Positions 1-6,466 are shown, numbered from the stretch's first letter. The stretch is 10,335 nt of DNA from Desulfovibrionaceae bacterium (GCA_900770205.1 CAAGJV010000035.1:1-10335), one strand, 5' to 3'. The notes: generated by a model not told the origin, from the sequence alone. Made by a program: numbers and translations.

Positions 1-165
1 ATTCTCGGGCACAGGCCGGAAGCTGTTGTTTTCGGCATGGAACCCTTTGATTACCAAACCATGAATGTCGGCCTCTCTCCTCTCTGCCAAAAGGCGCTTC
101 CCTCTCTTGCAAAGGCGCTTATCGATGAAATGCAGGGGCTGGGGATACCTGCCATGCCTCGATAA
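1..165 (+). CDS. Hydrogenase maturation protease, C-terminal fragment (5' end outside window)
   Basis: Reading frame 1 is open from the first base to the TAA at 163-165 and gives 54 residues. The segment contains PEAVVFGMEP, then a MNVGLSP stretch, then an amphipathic helix ending ALIDEMQGLGIP. This matches the C-terminal end of M52-family endopeptidases (HyaD/HybD/HynC type), where a VxGxEP strand is followed by GLSP and a last helix. Such proteases remove the C-terminal tail of the [NiFe] or [NiFeSe] hydrogenase large subunit after the metal centre is inserted, in the cytoplasm. The metal-sensing Asp/Glu and His residues of the family would mostly lie in the missing N-terminal part. The hydrogenase structural genes are probably just to the left. 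The family call is fairly secure; the subtype cannot be decided from this fragment. Confidence 0.8.
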   Translation: MLGHRPEAVVFGMEPFDYQTMNVGLSPLCQKALPSLAKALIDEMQGLGIPAMPR

Positions 166-193
166 AAAAGACCGGCCTGAGCCGGTCTTTTTT
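164..193. terminator. Bidirectional intrinsic terminator
   Basis: GACCGGC (170-176) and GCCGGTC (181-187) form a perfect 7-bp stem around a CTGA loop. It is flanked by six A on the left and six T on the right, which extend the symmetry to 13 bp. Either strand therefore gives a GC stem followed by a U run. It starts inside the stop codon of the hydrogenase protease fragment and lies just past the stop of the convergent Tim44-like gene, so it should end both transcripts. Confidence 0.93.
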
Positions 194-210
194 CATAATC
201 GTTTGCGAAG

Positions 211-1137
211 TCAGGCAAGCTGCTGAATACCATCCAGCTTCCAGCTGTCACCTTCAGCACGTGAACAGACGAAATGCCACACTTCCCTTACCTGTTCCGG
301 CCTTGCGGCCTGCTGATTTTCACGCATGAGAACATCGAAATACACGGCGACTCTCCTGAGATCTCCTTCATCTCGAACTTCGACAACTGATGCATTCACC
401 AGCAGAATTTCCGTCTTTCCCGGGGCAGGGTCGTCCTTTGCCTGAGCACGAAGCTTCCGTAGAACGTCTTCGGTAGCAAAATTGGCAATGTCATCAAGGT
501 CTCTCCTGTCCCATGAATTCTGAAGGCGCGTATATACAGCCTTTGCTCCGCGGAGAAACTCATCCTGATCGAAATCAGAAGGCAATGCCGTTTCTGCACT
601 CATCGCCGCTGCACTCTGCTCCTGTTCGCGAGAGCTCAGATTATCCCAGCCTGTGCTATTATGCTCATTCCGGTTCATGGAATCATAACGCTGAAAGGTC
701 TGCTGCTGTTCCGTATTGACCTGACTTCCACGAAAACGGCGGACCATACGAACAGCGAAGTACGCAAGAAGTCCAAGCAGAAGAAGATTCATAAATCCGC
801 CTGCCATGCCCCCTGCCATTCCGGTTCCCCCCAGAAGGGAACCAAGCATGGTGCCGGCAAGAAGGCCGCCGAATAATCCCCCGAACAATCCCGTATTCCT
901 GCTCATTGCAGCGGCTCCTCCATTTGCTGCCGTGCTGCCAAGGGGAGCCTGACGCTGCATGGTGGAAGTACCGCTCTTGAATGCTCCTGAAGGCGGTGTC
1001 GCCGGGCGGCTCATAATGGAGGAACTTCCAAAGCTCCTCCCTCCGCCTATGCGGGCGGCATCGGCATATTCAGGCATAGAAAAAGAAAGTGTAGCAAGGC
1101 ACGCCGCACAAAGCGCCATTGTTTTCCATTTCGTCAT
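211..1137 (-). CDS. Exported, membrane-anchored Tim44-like domain protein
   Basis: The product has 308 residues. Residues 1-27 look like a signal peptide (KWK, hydrophobic core, ADA before Ala28). A low-complexity Ser/Gly/Ala-rich stretch starts with RIGGGRSFGSSS (29-40). A Gly-rich hydrophobic region with GGLFGGLLAG and a probable membrane segment follows (about 85-130), then a basic MVRRFRG, a polar Gln/Glu linker, and a C-terminal domain (about 187-307) with DFDQDEFLRGAKAVYTRLQNSW. This order is typical of bacterial Tim44-like (Tim44/MRP-L45 fold) proteins, whose function is poorly defined. The C-terminal domain is NTF2-like and probably binds lipid or protein. The start at 1137 is supported by AAGGAAA a few bases upstream. 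The gene converges on the hydrogenase protease, shares its terminator and appears monocistronic. Confidence 0.8.
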   Translation of the reverse strand: MTKWKTMALCAACLATLSFSMPEYADAARIGGGRSFGSSSIMSRPATPPSGAFKSGTSTMQRQAPLGSTAANGGAAAMSRNTGLFGGLFGGLLAGTMLGSLLGGTGMAGGMAGGFMNLLLLGLLAYFAVRMVRRFRGSQVNTEQQQTFQRYDSMNRNEHNSTGWDNLSSREQEQSAAAMSAETALPSDFDQDEFLRGAKAVYTRLQNSWDRRDLDDIANFATEDVLRKLRAQAKDDPAPGKTEILLVNASVVEVRDEGDLRRVAVYFDVLMRENQQAARPEQVREVWHFVCSRAEGDSWKLDGIQQLA

Positions 1138-1191
1138 AACGTTTCCTTTTTTAAAGAACCATTAATCGGTTTCAGTCTCGTTCTTATTAAC

Positions 1192-1221
1192 ATGGGCAAT
1201 ACCATAATCACGAATTGCCAT
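1192..1221. repeat. Imperfect inverted repeat in the Tim44-like gene upstream region
   Basis: ATGGGCAAT (1192-1200) and ATTGCCAT (1214-1221) are inverted copies with one unpaired G, separated by 13 bases. The repeat lies 55-84 bases upstream of the Tim44-like start codon, in the 231-base gap 1138-1368, where a promoter or operator would be expected. I see no convincing -35/-10 pair beside it, so an operator role is only a suggestion. The rest of this gap holds the ribosome site of the Tim44-like gene, AT-rich sequence and the hairpins of the Fe-S gene. Confidence 0.3.
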
Positions 1222-1277
1222 CTTGAAAAGGGGCAAATCCCATCTGCGCCCAAATGTTACTTTTTGAAACAAAATTC

Positions 1278-1294
1278 TTATGCCTGCGGCATAA
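1278..1294. repeat. Small perfect hairpin next to the Fe-S gene terminator
   Basis: TTATGCC (1278-1284) and GGCATAA (1288-1294) pair as a 7-bp stem with a TGC loop. On the minus strand it follows immediately after, and slightly overlaps, the U run of the terminator at 1293-1327. It could be a second, backup stop element or chance; it has no long U run of its own on the minus strand. Confidence 0.4.
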
Positions 1295-1327
1295 AAAGAG
1301 AGCAGAACCTTTGCGGCCCTGCTCTCT
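1293..1327 (-). terminator. Intrinsic terminator of the cytochrome b/Fe-S operon
   Basis: On the minus strand AGAGAGCAG pairs with CTGCTCTCT (plus-strand 1319-1327 and 1297-1305; 9 bp, 13-base loop) and is followed by five T (complement of 1293-1297). It begins 41 bases past the Fe-S gene stop. It marks the end of a two-gene transcript and separates it from the Tim44-like gene on the same strand. Confidence 0.85.
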
Positions 1328-1355
1328 CAGCTGCCAAGGGGTAAACCCTCAGCTG
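1328..1355. repeat. Hairpin between the Fe-S gene stop and its terminator
   Basis: CAGCTG occurs at 1328-1333 and 1350-1355 and, being self-complementary, pairs with itself. AGGG (1337-1340) and CCCT (1346-1349) extend the stem inward across a three-base bulge to a GTAAA loop. It directly precedes the terminator on the minus strand, so the transcript would end in consecutive stem-loops. Such 3' structures can protect an mRNA from exonucleases; that role is inferred. Confidence 0.45.
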
Positions 1356-1368
1356 TATTTTGCAGTTA

Positions 1369-2964
1369 TTATTCTTCTTCCCACTTGATGAAGCCAGGCT
1401 TCACATCCGTCATGGCATTGACGATAAGTTCGACAAGGCCGCCGTACTGCATGCCGTTCTTTTCAAGGAGATTGTTCTGTTCGAGAAGTTCGCGGATCTG
1501 GCCTTTGCAGTTGGAGCAGGGAGCGCAGATATACTTCTTCACTTCCGGTCCAAGGCATTCCTTGAAGGCGCCGCAGATCTGTTCCATCTTCTTACGGCCG
1601 GTGATGTTCATGCGCCATTCGTTGATGTTGTTGCGCGTCATGATGGCGAAGCCGGAGCCGCCGCCGCAGCAGTAGTTTTCCACGCCATGAGGCGTCATTT
1701 CACGGAACTGAGGGCAGATGGCATGCAGCACATCACGCTGAGGCTTGACAACACCCATGAGGCGGACGAGGTTGCAGGGGTCGTGCAGAGTCACAGGGAA
1801 GTTGTTGCGGCTCGGATCGAGCTTGAGCCGGCCTCCGAGGACGATATCACGCAGCACGGGGAAGCAGCTTTCGCGGGGGATGTTCAAATCCGGAGGAAGG
1901 ATACGGTCGGCAATAACGGTAAGAGCCTTATGGGCATGGCCGCATTCACCGAGAACAATCTTCTTCACACCGAGCTTCTTGGCAGCCTGAGCGTGCTTGA
2001 TAGCTATTCTTGCAGCCTGAACGTCATCATAGAAGACACCATAGTTCACGGAGTCGTAGCCGGCAATTTCGGAGCTCAGCGTCCAGGAAAGGCCTGCCGC
2101 TTCGAAAATAAGGGAGAACGCAGCAATATTGTCAGGCCAGGCGAGCATTTCACCGGCGTTGTGGATAAGCAGAATATCGGCATTCGGCACGTCCCACGGC
2201 GTCTTGAATTCGTATTCCGTGGATTCCACATAATCTTCATCGATGAATTCAACTGTTTCCTGCACCACTTCAGGGTTCATGCCGGTAGAAGAACCGACAT
2301 TCAGCTGGAGCTTGGTTCCCTTTTCATGAAGTTCACGAGGGCTCCATCCGAATTCCTGGCTGAAGAGCTTGCGCAGTTCACGGGCGACAAGGCCGTTATC
2401 TACGCCGATGGGGCATACCTGGGCGCAGCGGCGGCACAGGTTGCAGCGGTAGGCAAGTTCGGCCAGGCGGACAACCGTCTTCCAGTTAAGCTCGGTGTCG
2501 CCATAGCGCCATTTGGCAAAGGGTTCCTTCTTCACATACTGCTTGTAGATGCGGCGGAACAGCTCGGAACGAAAGTTCGGGCGATACATTTCATGTTCGG
2601 CAGACATTTCGTACAGATGGCAGGCTTCAGAGCAGGAGTTGCACTGAGCGCAGTAATCCATCGTGGTATCGAGCATGGCAAGGCAGGTCCAGTTGTTTTC
2701 AGGAGTGAACAGCTTGCGCACGCCGTCAAGGAAGCGATTGACGAGTTCTTCTTCTTCCGCCTTGGTCTGAGGCACGGGAATGAGCAGAACATTGATATCG
2801 TCCAGCAGGCAGCAGTACTGCTGCTTCTGGGCATCGGTAATGACTTTCCAGGGATAGGTCTGGTAATCGACAGGCATGGGGCGGAGGGTATTCACATCAA
2901 CAGTGGTGAGCTGCCCTTCTTCCCTCGACAGATCATTAAAAGTAAGTTCCTGCGAAGTTTTCAT
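1369..2964 (-). CDS. DsrK/HdrD-type iron-sulfur (CCG domain) oxidoreductase
   Basis: The product has 531 residues and is soluble. One 4Fe-4S motif is CAQCNSCSEAC (Cys105, 108, 111, 115). A second is CNLCRRCAQVCP (Cys174, 177, 180, 184). The C-terminal part carries a CCG signature: Cys397 in HDPCN, CCGGGSG at 432-438, and CAPCSNC at 480-486. An earlier half-site, GECGHAHK around Cys341, has one Cys instead of the CC pair, as in DsrK/HmcF/TmcB-like proteins. In heterodisulfide reductase HdrD the CCG domains bind the catalytic noncubane Fe-S cluster; in DsrK they are thought to act on a protein (DsrC-like) disulfide. This protein is the likely cytoplasmic electron acceptor or donor of the membrane subunit encoded just upstream. 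I chose 2964 over an in-frame ATG at 3051 because AAGGAG lies six bases before it and 3051 falls inside the upstream gene. The exact subfamily (DsrK, TmcB, HdrD-like) is uncertain. Confidence 0.87.
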   Translation of the reverse strand: MKTSQELTFNDLSREEGQLTTVDVNTLRPMPVDYQTYPWKVITDAQKQQYCCLLDDINVLLIPVPQTKAEEEELVNRFLDGVRKLFTPENNWTCLAMLDTTMDYCAQCNSCSEACHLYEMSAEHEMYRPNFRSELFRRIYKQYVKKEPFAKWRYGDTELNWKTVVRLAELAYRCNLCRRCAQVCPIGVDNGLVARELRKLFSQEFGWSPRELHEKGTKLQLNVGSSTGMNPEVVQETVEFIDEDYVESTEYEFKTPWDVPNADILLIHNAGEMLAWPDNIAAFSLIFEAAGLSWTLSSEIAGYDSVNYGVFYDDVQAARIAIKHAQAAKKLGVKKIVLGECGHAHKALTVIADRILPPDLNIPRESCFPVLRDIVLGGRLKLDPSRNNFPVTLHDPCNLVRLMGVVKPQRDVLHAICPQFREMTPHGVENYCCGGGSGFAIMTRNNINEWRMNITGRKKMEQICGAFKECLGPEVKKYICAPCSNCKGQIRELLEQNNLLEKNGMQYGGLVELIVNAMTDVKPGFIKWEEE

Positions 2965-2970
2965 GTGCGG

Positions 2971-2976
2971 CTCCTT
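2971..2976 (-). promoter_or_regulatory. Ribosome binding site that fixes the Fe-S gene start
   Basis: AAGGAG on the minus strand, six bases before the ATG at 2964. It overlaps the TAA of the upstream membrane gene (2975-2977), leaving only 10 bases between the genes. This implies translation of the two subunits from one message, probably coupled. Confidence 0.85.
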
Positions 2977-3895
2977 AATCCTGCTTCTCGGGGTTGGAAG
3001 TGGCAACCTCTGCCCAGGTTTTCTTACCATCGCCCTGAACATGAGGGGCACGCCAGCTGACAGGCAGGTTCAGGTTGTTGGCCAGCTGCTTCTGCAGTTT
3101 GGGGTTGTTGATGGTAGGAGCGTCGCCCCAGCGGATATCGTGCCAGGTGAAGTACTTCATGAAAAGGTGGCCGAGGAAGCTGTAGGGCACCCAGAAGAAC
3201 ATGAAGAATCCAAGCAGCAGGTAAAGAATGTACAGCGGCGTCATTTCCATGGCGGTAAACGTCAGCATGCCATAGATGAAATCATTCCCCATGGCAGCAA
3301 AGCTGCAGACGCCATGGCCAAGGCACAGCATGAGGCCGAACAGGCCATAAAGGCCGAACAGGCCAAGGTTGAAAAAGTGCTCGTTCGTTGTATACTTGCG
3401 CAGAGCCTTGTCGCACAGGCGGCGCTGAATAAGGCCAACGGCGCCAAAAAGAATTCCGGCAAAGCCGAACACATCGCAAAGCACGGTAATAACCGTACAG
3501 AAGGTCACAAAGCCTTCTGCTCCGGCCATCTTGCCGAACGCGGCAAGTACGCTCATGCCCATGGCGCCGATAAGCAGATACAGGCCGATGTGGAAAGGAT
3601 AGGTACGGACCCAGAGCGTGCGGTTATGTTCCCACACTGCTTTGAGGAACAGAGCTTCGATCAGGAAGCCTTTCAGGGCGCCGACCATGCAGCTGCGGTG
3701 CTTATCCTTCCACCAGTCTGTTTTTTCAAGGTAGCTGCCGCCGTATTCAACGCGCTCCGGGTCTTCATGCGCTACGGGATACAGTTCCCAACGCAGGTGC
3801 TGAGGTTTCTTGAGATAGCCGATGATTCTCATCAGAGCCACGGCCACGAAGGCTATTACCGCCGCATAGGCCAAACAGTAGAAAAAGATGCTCAT
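2975..3895 (-). CDS. DsrM/NarI-like cytochrome b membrane subunit
   Basis: The product has 306 residues. A helix at 2-24 is followed by a soluble loop of about 75 residues (with ELYPVAHEDPERVEYGG, then DWWKDKHRSC). Four more helices lie near 100-120, 128-156, 173-195 and 213-247, and the C-terminal tail is polar. Five helices in this spacing match the gamma subunit of nitrate reductase and the DsrM/HdrE/TmcC relatives, which bind heme b and take electrons from, or give them to, menaquinone. Candidate heme ligands are His102 at the start of helix 2, His194 in LGHG and His243 in LGHLF; which pairs bind heme is not settled here. The Fe-S partner follows after 10 bases, with no J, O or P subunit. 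I chose 3895 over an ATG at 4051 because AGGAGA precedes it and the longer N-terminus is not membrane-like. The family call is good, the precise complex unknown. Confidence 0.85.
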   Translation of the reverse strand: MSIFFYCLAYAAVIAFVAVALMRIIGYLKKPQHLRWELYPVAHEDPERVEYGGSYLEKTDWWKDKHRSCMVGALKGFLIEALFLKAVWEHNRTLWVRTYPFHIGLYLLIGAMGMSVLAAFGKMAGAEGFVTFCTVITVLCDVFGFAGILFGAVGLIQRRLCDKALRKYTTNEHFFNLGLFGLYGLFGLMLCLGHGVCSFAAMGNDFIYGMLTFTAMEMTPLYILYLLLGFFMFFWVPYSFLGHLFMKYFTWHDIRWGDAPTINNPKLQKQLANNLNLPVSWRAPHVQGDGKKTWAEVATSNPEKQD

Positions 3896-4070
3896 GGTTG
3901 TCTCCTGTCGCATTGTCCGCCAACTTGCATCCTGGCAAGGGAGACTTTCCCTGCCAACATTCCGCACCAAGCTTCCAAACTGCCCGCAGCATTCTCCGTC
4001 AGGGGAAAGAACTTGCCCCAGGGTATTGCCAGGGCAGCAGGACCGGCGCAAGGATGCACCGGAGGAAAGC
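3896..4070 (-). promoter_or_regulatory. Long hairpin-containing 5' leader of the cytochrome b/Fe-S operon
   Basis: About 175 bases separate the predicted transcript start from the ATG at 3895, with no plausible gene inside. Two stems are visible. CCGGTGC/GCGCCGG on the minus strand (plus-strand 4043-4049 with 4056-4062; 7 bp with one G-U, six-base loop) lies near the 5' end. GGCAGGGA/TCCCTTGCC (3934-3942 with 3948-3955; 8 bp, one bulged base) lies about 40-60 bases before the start codon. The part between them contains GC-rich runs such as CCCTGGGG and GGGGCAAG that may also fold. It matches no riboswitch I know. A regulatory role is inference from length and structure. Confidence 0.4.
3901..3906 (-). 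promoter_or_regulatory. Ribosome binding site that fixes the cytochrome b gene start
   Basis: AGGAGA on the minus strand, five bases before the ATG at 3895. It decides for the start giving MSIFFYCLAY, which opens directly into the first membrane helix, rather than the upstream in-frame ATG at 4051. Confidence 0.8.
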
Positions 4071-4076
4071 TAAAAA

Positions 4077-4105
4077 ATCATATAGCACAAAAATAAAAAA
4101 AACAA
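4077..4105 (-). promoter_or_regulatory. Predicted sigma70-type promoter of the cytochrome b/Fe-S operon
   Basis: On the minus strand TTGTTT (4105-4100) and TATGAT (4082-4077) are separated by exactly 17 bases within AT-rich sequence, close to the TTGACA/TATAAT consensus. Transcription would start near 4070. This is the best promoter-like pair in the 325-base gap between the divergent genes. Confidence 0.6.
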
Positions 4106-4163
4106 GCCTGCATCCACAAGAACTTTCAGAAGGTTACACTCCATATCTCCCGCGAGGAAAGTC

Positions 4164-4192
4164 TTGCCCCCCAACCTTTTAACAAGTACACT
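4164..4192 (+). promoter_or_regulatory. Predicted promoter of cobA-hemD/purN
   Basis: TTGCCC (4164-4169) and TACACT (4187-4192) are 17 bases apart, placing the transcript start near 4199 and the ATG at 4221 just behind it. It is divergent from, and about 60 bases from, the predicted promoter of the cytochrome b operon, so both could be influenced by one regulator. The -35 match is moderate. Confidence 0.5.
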
Positions 4193-4211
4193 TCGCCTGA
4201 ATCTAACCCTT

Positions 4212-4216
4212 GGAGG
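4212..4216 (+). promoter_or_regulatory. Ribosome binding site that fixes the CobA-HemD start
   Basis: GGAGG four bases before the ATG at 4221. It decides against an in-frame TTG at 4164, which would add 19 residues with no family similarity and would start within the predicted -35 box. Confidence 0.8.
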
Positions 4217-4220
4217 ACGG

Positions 4221-5741
4221 ATGTACGTTTATCTTATCGGTGCAGGCCCCGGAGATCCGGGTCTGCTTACCTGCAAAGGCAGAAAAGCGCTTTCTGAAGC
4301 AGACGTTATCGTATACGACTACCTTGCCAGCGATGAACTCCTGTCGCTGGCAAAGCCCGATGCCGAACGCATCTATGTCGGAAAAATTGCGGGCAACCAT
4401 GCCATGAAACAGGGAGATATCAATAAACTGCTCGTTGCCAAGGCAAAAGAAGGGCACATTGTCGCCAGGCTCAAAGGGGGCGATCCTTACATCTTCGGCC
4501 GCGGAGGAGAAGAAGCCGAGGAACTTGCCGATGCCGGCATCCCCTTTGAAGAAATCCCCGGCATTTCCAGCTCCATAGCCGGCCCTGCCTATGCAGGCAT
4601 TCCCCTTACTCACCGCGCCTATTCCTCGTCCGTTACCATCATCACCGGGCATGAAGACCCCACCAAGCCTGGCTCCGTTCATAACTGGAACGCCCTTGCC
4701 CGAAGCGCGTCCACCCTGGTATTTCTCATGGGCATGAAAAACCTGCCCGATATAGCCTCAAAGCTCATTTCCTCCGGCATGGACAAGAATACGCCCGCCG
4801 CCCTGGTCCACTGGGGAACAACCGACAGGCAGCGTTCTCTTGCCTCCACCCTTGCTTCTCTTCCCGAAGATGCCGTGCGCGAACATTTCACCAACCCCTC
4901 CATCATTGTGGTGGGGGATGTCGTACGATTGAAAGACAAGCTCGACTGGTTTGAAAAAAAGCCGCTCTTCGGCCGCACCGTTGTTGTGACAAGAGCGCGG
5001 GAACAGGCCAGCGAAAGCGCCGCTCTGCTTGCTTCCAAGGGGGCAAGGGTCATTCAGTTCCCCACCATAAAAATTCTTCCCATGCCTGACTATGCGGAGC
5101 TTGACGAGGCACTGACCAATCTTTCCCGCTACGGCTGGGTTGTTTTTACCTCCGTCAACGGCGTCCGTTTCTTCCGCGAAAGGCTTGAGGCTCTGGAACT
5201 TGACGCCCGCGCTCTTGCATCCGTTAAAATTGCAGCCATAGGCCCGGCGACGGCCGGAGCCGTAAAGGCCATGGGAATACGCCCCGACCTTGTGCCCTCC
5301 TCCTATGTTGCCGAAAGCATAGCAAAAGCCATGCTGGAGCGCGGCATGGAAAAAGAGCGGGTACTGCTGCCGCGAGCAAAGGAAGCCCGCGATGTTCTCC
5401 CCCGTGAACTGACAAATGCCGGAGCCAAGGTAGATGTCATTGCCGCGTATGAAAATGTTCCTTCCGATGACAACCGGGAACAGGTAATGGCCGCATTGGA
5501 AGCTGGAGAGCTGGACTGCATAACCTTCGGCTCATCTTCCACCGTGCGCAACTTCCTTGCCTCCATTCCGCTGGAAGAGCTGAAAAAACATCCGGAAGTA
5601 CGTTTTGCCGCCATCGGCCCCGTCACGGCGAATACCATGCGCGAACTTGGGATTTCTCCTGATATCCAACCGGAGGAATACACCATCCCGGCCATGGTGG
5701 ATGCCATCTGCACTGCCTTTGCACAGAGAGAAAAACAATGA
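4221..5741 (+). CDS. cobA-hemD: CobA-HemD fusion: uroporphyrinogen-III C-methyltransferase / uroporphyrinogen-III synthase
   Basis: The product has 506 residues in two domains. The N-terminal SUMT domain (1 to about 245) has VYLIGAGPGDPGLLT (3-17), VYDYL (31-35), RLKGGDPYIFGRGGEE (83-98), PGISS (113-117), GIPLTHR (126-132) and ITGHE (141-145). It transfers two methyl groups from S-adenosylmethionine to uroporphyrinogen III, giving precorrin-2. The C-terminal domain (about 250-500) starts with LFGRTVVVTRARE and contains VFTSVNGVRFF (308-318), AAIGPATA (338-345), the region around Tyr410 and FGSSSTVRNF (436-445). This is the HemD fold that closes hydroxymethylbilane to uroporphyrinogen III. CobA-HemD fusions with both activities are known in Desulfovibrio vulgaris, where precorrin-2 feeds siroheme, cobalamin and heme through the siroheme route. 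Its TGA overlaps the purN ATG, so the two are one operon. Confidence is high. Confidence 0.96.
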   Translation: MYVYLIGAGPGDPGLLTCKGRKALSEADVIVYDYLASDELLSLAKPDAERIYVGKIAGNHAMKQGDINKLLVAKAKEGHIVARLKGGDPYIFGRGGEEAEELADAGIPFEEIPGISSSIAGPAYAGIPLTHRAYSSSVTIITGHEDPTKPGSVHNWNALARSASTLVFLMGMKNLPDIASKLISSGMDKNTPAALVHWGTTDRQRSLASTLASLPEDAVREHFTNPSIIVVGDVVRLKDKLDWFEKKPLFGRTVVVTRAREQASESAALLASKGARVIQFPTIKILPMPDYAELDEALTNLSRYGWVVFTSVNGVRFFRERLEALELDARALASVKIAAIGPATAGAVKAMGIRPDLVPSSYVAESIAKAMLERGMEKERVLLPRAKEARDVLPRELTNAGAKVDVIAAYENVPSDDNREQVMAALEAGELDCITFGSSSTVRNFLASIPLEELKKHPEVRFAAIGPVTANTMRELGISPDIQPEEYTIPAMVDAICTAFAQREKQ

Positions 5742-6412
5742 CGTTGAAACTCGGAATCCTTGCCTCCGGAAGCGGAACCAACGCCCAGGCCATGATCGAT
5801 GCCGCAGAATCCGGCAAGCTTGATGCCGACATCCGCATCATCATCGCCAACCGCCCGGGGGCTCCTGTCCTTGATCGCGCAAAAAAGCACGGAATCCCCT
5901 CCCTCTGCCTCGACCATAAAACATTTCCAAGCCGAGAATCCTTCGACAAACGCATGGCGGAAGAACTTCTTTCGGCAGGGGTGGATACCGTGGCGCTTGC
6001 CGGCTATATGCGCCTTGTCACTCCGGCATTCCTCGATGCTTTTCCAAACCGCGTCCTGAATATACACCCGGCCATCCTCCCTGCCTTTCCCGGAACTCAC
6101 GGGGCACGAGATGCCTGGGAATACGGGGCGAAGTTCAGCGGGTGTACCGTACATATCGTCAATCCTGTCATGGATGGCGGGCCCATCATCGTTCAGGCTG
6201 TTCTCCCTGTACGCCAGGAAGAAAACGATGAGGAGCTACTGAACAGGATCCATGTCTTTGAACACCGAATTTATGTTCAGGCTCTGCAATGGCTTGCCGA
6301 AGGCAGGCTGTATCTTGATGGCCGAACCATGAAGCTCAGAGAGGCCGGCAAGGAACTTGCCCCACAGCCCGCTCTTGCACTCATCTGGCCTCCTCTTGAA
6401 AAAGGCTTTTAA
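5738..6412 (+). CDS. purN: Phosphoribosylglycinamide formyltransferase (GART)
   Basis: The product has 224 residues, close to the usual 190-220. It transfers the formyl group of 10-formyltetrahydrofolate to glycinamide ribonucleotide, the third step of purine synthesis, in the cytoplasm. The N-terminal phosphate loop LASGSGTN (8-15) binds the nucleotide. The catalytic Asn, His and Asp of the family correspond to Asn108 and His110 in NIHPAILPAFPGTHG (108-122) and Asp146 in VMDGGPII (144-151). FSGCTVHIV (133-141) is also characteristic. The ATG overlaps the cobA-hemD stop (ATGA, 4 bases). The ribosome site is weak (GAGAG near 5726-5730), so translation is probably coupled to the upstream gene. 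No functional link to tetrapyrrole synthesis is obvious; the pairing may only be an operon of convenience. Confidence 0.96.
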   Translation: MTLKLGILASGSGTNAQAMIDAAESGKLDADIRIIIANRPGAPVLDRAKKHGIPSLCLDHKTFPSRESFDKRMAEELLSAGVDTVALAGYMRLVTPAFLDAFPNRVLNIHPAILPAFPGTHGARDAWEYGAKFSGCTVHIVNPVMDGGPIIVQAVLPVRQEENDEELLNRIHVFEHRIYVQALQWLAEGRLYLDGRTMKLREAGKELAPQPALALIWPPLEKGF

Positions 6413-6426
6413 TTCAACTTTCACAC

Positions 6427-6443
6427 TGGGCCTGCCCGGCCCA
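6427..6443. terminator. Hairpin after purN, weak terminator candidate
   Basis: TGGGCC (6427-6432) and GGCCCA (6438-6443) form a 6-bp GC stem with a five-base loop, 15 bases after the purN stop. It is followed only by TCTT, so it would be a poor Rho-independent terminator alone. It is the first of three consecutive small hairpins. Confidence 0.35.
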
Positions 6444-6446
6444 TCT

Positions 6447-6460
6447 TGCGCTTCTGCGCA
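6447..6460. repeat. Middle small hairpin of the purN downstream gap
   Basis: TGCGC (6447-6451) and GCGCA (6456-6460) pair perfectly around a TTCT tetraloop, three bases after the preceding hairpin. Function unknown. Confidence 0.35.
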
Positions 6461-6466
6461 CAGTTA

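Noticed and set aside
1360..3060. A 566-codon open frame on the plus strand, antisense to the Fe-S gene
   Set aside because: It mirrors the Fe-S gene almost exactly, has no family motifs, and the minus-strand frame carries clear 4Fe-4S and CCG signatures plus a good ribosome site. It is a codon-bias shadow.
3765..3992. A 75-codon minus-strand frame beginning in the leader of the cytochrome b gene
   Set aside because: It overlaps the real start in another frame, has only a weak ribosome site and shows no leader-peptide features such as codon runs.
2876..4096. A 406-codon open frame on the plus strand, antisense to the cytochrome b gene
   Set aside because: Its product is a low-complexity Ala/His/Lys-rich string with no recognisable domain, and it spans the predicted leader and promoter of the real minus-strand gene.
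3896..4220. A cobalamin riboswitch in the gap beside cobA-hemD
   Set aside because: I looked for the conserved cobalamin-box sequences on both strands. Fragments such as GGTGC occur, but the ordered core is missing, and on the plus strand the transcript start is too close to the ATG.
5303..6154. A 283-codon minus-strand frame across the HemD end and purN
   Set aside because: It crosses the junction of two well-supported plus-strand genes, has no ribosome site of note and is Ser/Arg-rich without motifs.
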